Assembly (NCBI GenBank): GCA_951812615.1
Contig: CATOSU010000002.1
Span: forward strand, 1,178,001 to 1,242,000
Length of the DNA stretch: 64,000 nucleotides
Direction: 5' to 3'
Source of the DNA: an uncultured Paracoccaceae bacterium
GTDB lineage: Bacteria > Pseudomonadota > Alphaproteobacteria > Rhodobacterales > Rhodobacteraceae
Positions within the stretch are counted from its first letter, which is position 1. Every line of letters begins with the position of its first letter. Shown one piece after another: positions 63,292 to 64,000 of the stretch. The position numbers were made by a program, and so were the translations under genes. The notes below the pieces were generated by a model. That model saw nothing but the letters and a program-made list of their open reading frames with translations, searched no databases and had not been told where the DNA came from.

Positions 63292-64000
63292 ATGCGGATA
63301 CTTTACTATAACTGGGTCGATTACCTCGATGACGAAGGCCGCGGCGGCGGGGTTTCGGTCTATCAGGTGAACCTGTTGCGGGCGTTGAAGGATGTTCCGG
63401 AGATCGACGCCGCGTTCCTGTCATCGGGTTTGTCGTATGACCTTTCAGACCGCACCCCCCGGTGGCAAGTCGTGCGCCATGGCAAAGAGCGCGAAACGAT
63501 GCGCTATGAGATCATCAATTCCGGTTGCCTGTCGCCGGCGCATCATTCCTTTGGAAATCCGGCGCAGGTTGCGCACCCGGAAACCGAGCAGGTGCTCGCC
63601 GATTTCCTGCGTGCCAACGGACCGTTCGACGTGGTGCATTTCAACAATCTTGAAGGTGTCCCGGCCAACGTGCTGTCCCTGCGCAGTGCATTTCCCGGAA
63701 CCAAATTCGTATTGACCCTGCACAACTACTATCCGGTTTGCCCGCAGGTGAACCTGTGGTTCGACGAGCGGGAAAACTGCACGGATTTCAATGCCGGCGC
63801 CCGCTGTGTTCACTGTCTGGAACACAAACCGGCCGAGCATCTGACGCAAAAGGCCAACGGGCTGGCCCATTGGCTGAAACTGCGGGGCATCCGGCCGGGA
63901 ACGTGGCAGTTCGATCTGGTCTTCCGGTCGGCTATCCGGGCCGGCAGTCTTGGATCGCGTGCCATTGGCCGGTTCCGCAAGAAAGCACCGGCGCTGTCGG
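63292..64000 (+). CDS. Glycosyltransferase, N-terminal part (3' end beyond the window)
   Basis: The first 236 codons of a GT-B-type glycosyltransferase: MRILYYNWVDY, FDVVHFNNLEGVP, KFVLTLHNYYPVCPQ (GT4-like donor/acceptor domain) and a CVHCLEHKP cysteine pair. It runs off the right edge. The ATG at 63292 follows CAGGGGGCCCG. It belongs to the capsule locus, 82 bp after kpsT. Confidence 0.85.
   Translation, partial: MRILYYNWVDYLDDEGRGGGVSVYQVNLLRALKDVPEIDAAFLSSGLSYDLSDRTPRWQVVRHGKERETMRYEIINSGCLSPAHHSFGNPAQVAHPETEQVLADFLRANGPFDVVHFNNLEGVPANVLSLRSAFPGTKFVLTLHNYYPVCPQVNLWFDERENCTDFNAGARCVHCLEHKPAEHLTQKANGLAHWLKLRGIRPGTWQFDLVFRSAIRAGSLGSRAIGRFRKKAPALS

Noticed and set aside
1-64000. CRISPR arrays or rRNA operons
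   Set aside because: No regularly spaced repeats and no rRNA-like sequence were seen; the only RNA gene supported is tRNA-Leu.

Overview
The window looks like chromosome of a marine alphaproteobacterium of the Rhodobacteraceae (Roseobacter group). Pointers are the high GC content with strong G/C third-position bias, an NDUFA9-like gene next to uppP, accD followed by folC, an overlapping ade-amn pair, a membrane-bound ferritin gene (mbfA) with an Irr-type iron control element, and the coexistence of the box (benzoyl-CoA) and paa (phenylacetyl-CoA) aerobic hybrid pathways. Nothing in the window names the species.

Layout. 1-4.7 kb: housekeeping genes (3'-truncated ilvD, a CPBP protease, accD, folC). 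4.8-12.6 kb: an aromatic-acid cluster on the + strand (aryl-CoA ligase, DUF3237 protein, alpha/beta hydrolase, boxC, boxB, a Cys-rich 67-residue protein, boxR). 12.7-13.3 kb: two small secreted proteins. 13.75-21.03 kb: an integrative element flanked by a 14-bp imperfect repeat, with its right end in tRNA-Leu(CAG). It holds a tyrosine recombinase, an AlpA-like regulator, short overlapping phage-type genes, an AT-rich patatin-like phospholipase split over two frames with a small partner gene, and several whole and broken copies of a zinc-ribbon gene. 21.3-35.6 kb: NDUFA9-like, uppP, gltD, two GFA genes, gltB, mtgA, a GST, queG, msrA/msrB, an EamA transporter, a VOC protein and HU. 35.7-39.5 kb: amn and ade (purine salvage) and a VOC protein. 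39.5-48.1 kb: a LysR regulator divergent from a catabolic gene series (class II aldolase, two tandem fatty-acid-hydroxylase-type membrane enzymes, acyl-CoA dehydrogenase, ADP-forming acyl-CoA synthetase, DJ-1/PfpI, CaiD-like hydratase). 48.2-54.9 kb: a nucleotide cyclase, a methyltransferase, the paaABCDE operon with a readable promoter, a YeeZ-like oxidoreductase and an I78 inhibitor lipoprotein. 55.0-59.3 kb: class III ADH, a beta-hydroxyacid dehydrogenase, a decayed SDR, a TetR regulator and mbfA. 59.3 kb to the end: a capsule export locus (GT2, kpsM, kpsE, kpsT and a truncated glycosyltransferase).

How it works together. box and paa both make ring-epoxidised CoA thioesters and so feed aromatic acids to central metabolism. 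boxA, the usual reductase of BoxB, is not in the window. The class III ADH and the GFA proteins belong to formaldehyde/thiol chemistry.

The part most likely to hold something undescribed is the cargo of the tRNA-Leu element. Its patatin gene has two membrane segments between its catalytic Ser and Asp motifs, is broken or split into two overlapping frames, is followed by a small coiled-coil protein, and is bracketed by repeated copies of one zinc-ribbon gene. That layout resembles a cargo-exchange site for phage-defence genes, but the function is inferred only.
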